A stretch of DNA of 5,266 bases. It comes from Natronohydrobacter sp. GTDB taxonomy: Bacteria > Pseudomonadota > Alphaproteobacteria > Rhodobacterales > Rhodobacteraceae. Each line of letters begins with the position of its first letter. The stretch's first letter is position 1. Where the stretch lies: positions 1-5,266 of the forward strand of contig SKGU01000284.1 of the NCBI GenBank assembly GCA_007117255.1, given 5' to 3'. This document shows positions 3,986-5,266 of the stretch, one piece after another. Position numbers and translations under genes: made by a program. The notes under the pieces were generated by a model. It was not told the DNA's origin. It searched no databases and was given only the letters and a program-made list of their open reading frames with translations.

Positions 3986-5266
3986 TGAGCCACGCAAAAG
4001 ACTCGATCCTCGTCATCGGGGCCGGTATCGGCGGTCTTGCCGCTGCTATCCGGCTGGCAGCCGCTGGCCAGCCCGTCACCCTGATCGAGGCACAGGGCTG
4101 GCCCGGCGGAAAAATGCGCACCACCCCCAGCCCCGCAGGCCCGGTCGATGCTGGCCCCACAGTGCTGACCATGCGCGCCGTGTTTGACGATCTGTTCGCA
4201 GCCGCAGGTACAACGCTGGACGCGCATCTGACGCTGACGCCCCTGCCCATCCTGGCGCGCCATCACTGGCGCTGCGGTGCTAAACTTGACCTTGTGGCAG
4301 ACCCGCGCGCCAATGCCGATGCAATCGGCCAGGCTTTCGGCACCTCGGCGCGTGCCGAGTTCCAGCGGTTCAACACCGCCACCCGCGCGCTTTATGACGC
4401 CTTTGCCGCGCCCATCATGCACGCCCCCCGCCCCAGCACGCTCGGCGCGGCGCGTGCGGCGCTGCGCAACCCGCGCATCTGGCCATGGCTGCGCCCCGGC
4501 CTGACCATGGGCCGCGCGCTGGAGCACCACTTCACCGACCCCCGCCTGCGCCAACTCTTTGGCCGATACGCCACCTATGTCGGCGGCAACCCAACCCATG
4601 CACCCGCCATCCTTGCGCTGATCTGGCAGGCCGAAGCCGCTGGCGTCTGGGCCGTGCAGGGCGGCATGGCACGGCTGGCGCAAACTCTTGCGGACCTGTT
4701 CGCCGCACTTGGCGGCACGATCCGGCTGAACACACCGGTTGCACGGCTGATCGCGGAAAAGGGCCGGATCACAGGCGCGCAACTGTCAGATGGTGATATC
4801 CTCAAGGCCCGGCAAATCATCTTCAATGGCGACCCTGCCGCCCTCCCCGCCATGCTGGATTACCCACCCGTCACCCGCCGCCAGACCCAGCCGCGCAGCC
4901 TGTCTGCCAATGTCTGGACACTCTGCGCCGATGTCGCGCCAGGCGGGCTTGGCGCAGATGCGCTGGCCTATCACACAGTCTTTTTCGCAGATGATGCCGC
5001 AGAGGAATTCACGCCCCTTGCGCGCGGCCAGACCCCACGCGACCCCACGATCTATGTCTGCGCGCAGGACCGCGCCAGCGGACAGCCAAGCGGGCCAGAG
5101 CGGTTTCAGTTCATCCTCAATGCCCCCGCGCTTGGCTCCATGCGCAACCCCAAGGACACCCCATGCAACACCGACCCGCTCACCCGGCTGCAAGCCTTCG
5201 GGCTGAGGCTGACCCCGCAAGCCGCCACCCTGACCAGCCCGGCGGATTTCGCGCGCCTGTTTCCGC
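3985..5266 (+). CDS. crtD: Hydroxyneurosporene (1-hydroxycarotenoid 3,4-) desaturase CrtD, 3' end cut by window edge
   Basis: CrtD is an FAD-linked carotenoid desaturase that introduces the C3-C4 double bond into 1-hydroxy carotenoids (1-hydroxyneurosporene to demethylspheroidene), just before CrtF methylation. The window holds 427 codons; the family is about 490-500, so the C-terminal FAD/substrate motif is missing. The N-terminal dinucleotide fold is clear: ILVIGAGIGGLAAAIRLAAAG (8-28, GxGxxG at 12-17) with Glu35 ending the second strand, then PGGKMR (40-45). VDAGPTVLTM (54-63) is shared with CrtI/CrtD amine-oxidase-type desaturases. I call CrtD rather than CrtI from the divergent position next to crtE and crtF and from overall resemblance to Rhodobacter CrtD as I remember it. 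The start has only a weak purine stretch (AAGA, 3972-3976), and the ATG overlaps the stop of a two-codon reading frame. In relatives crtC follows crtD; that would lie beyond the right edge. Confidence 0.9.
   Translation, partial: MSHAKDSILVIGAGIGGLAAAIRLAAAGQPVTLIEAQGWPGGKMRTTPSPAGPVDAGPTVLTMRAVFDDLFAAAGTTLDAHLTLTPLPILARHHWRCGAKLDLVADPRANADAIGQAFGTSARAEFQRFNTATRALYDAFAAPIMHAPRPSTLGAARAALRNPRIWPWLRPGLTMGRALEHHFTDPRLRQLFGRYATYVGGNPTHAPAILALIWQAEAAGVWAVQGGMARLAQTLADLFAALGGTIRLNTPVARLIAEKGRITGAQLSDGDILKARQIIFNGDPAALPAMLDYPPVTRRQTQPRSLSANVWTLCADVAPGGLGADALAYHTVFFADDAAEEFTPLARGQTPRDPTIYVCAQDRASGQPSGPERFQFILNAPALGSMRNPKDTPCNTDPLTRLQAFGLRLTPQAATLTSPADFARLFP

Noticed and set aside
3970..4782. 270-codon minus-strand open frame opposite crtD
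   Set aside because: It is a shadow of crtD, low in complexity (Gly, Ala, Arg, Gln). The plus frame has the FAD-binding and desaturase motifs.
3985..5266. Possibility that the divergent desaturase is phytoene desaturase CrtI
   Set aside because: CrtI usually sits with crtB in these clusters, whereas the gene divergent from crtE next to crtF is crtD. The sequence details seen (AGPTVLTM, start region) fit CrtD as I recall it. The missing C-terminus leaves a small doubt.
1..5266. CRISPR array, tRNA/rRNA gene, insertion sequence, phage or new defence system
   Set aside because: No regularly spaced repeats, transposase-like frames, terminal inverted repeats or RNA gene signatures are visible. 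The whole window is explained by five photosynthesis genes and two control regions.

Overview
The window is part of a photosynthesis gene cluster from a bacteriochlorophyll a-producing alphaproteobacterium, most likely of the Rhodobacterales (Rhodobacter/Roseobacter-type purple or aerobic anoxygenic phototroph). The grounds are GC-rich coding sequence, the gene order crtE-crtF-bchC-bchX with crtD divergent from crtE, a CrtD/CrtF pair specific to the spheroidene branch, and PpsR/CrtJ-type operators (TGT-N12-ACA) at both promoter regions.

Layout: positions 1-829 (minus) hold the first 276 codons of bchX, cut by the left window edge. bchC (826-1782, minus) overlaps bchX by four bases (ATGA). A 110-base gap (1783-1892) carries a sigma70-like bchC promoter whose -35 and -10 boxes are each covered by a perfect TGT-N12-ACA palindrome, 8 bp apart. 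crtF (1893-3017, minus) and crtE (3022-3891, minus) lie upstream in the same transcription direction, 4 bp apart. A 93-base divergent region (3892-3984) holds two more perfect TGT-N12-ACA palindromes, only 4 bp apart, and a degenerate third that touches the crtD start. crtD (3985 to the right edge, plus) is cut after 427 codons. There is no gene-free stretch over 300 bases.

How the genes work together: CrtE makes geranylgeranyl diphosphate, which feeds the carotenoids and also the phytyl/geranylgeranyl tail of bacteriochlorophyll. CrtD (3,4-desaturation) and CrtF (O-methylation of the 1-hydroxyl) act late in the spheroidene pathway. BchX is the ATP-dependent iron-protein subunit of chlorophyllide a reductase (BchXYZ), and BchC oxidises the 3-hydroxyethyl group to acetyl, completing the bacteriochlorophyllide a ring. 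Tight crtE-crtF and bchC-bchX packing, with the bchC promoter immediately after the crtF stop, fits the known crtEF-bchCXYZ(-puf) superoperon, in which the internal promoter adds to read-through from upstream.

The genes are well known, and I see no undescribed system. The points worth a second look are regulatory: different spacing of the operator pairs at the two control regions, a fifth perfect operator-like motif inside crtF, a small terminator-like hairpin with rare codons near the crtF 3' end, and a mini start-stop overlapping the crtD start.
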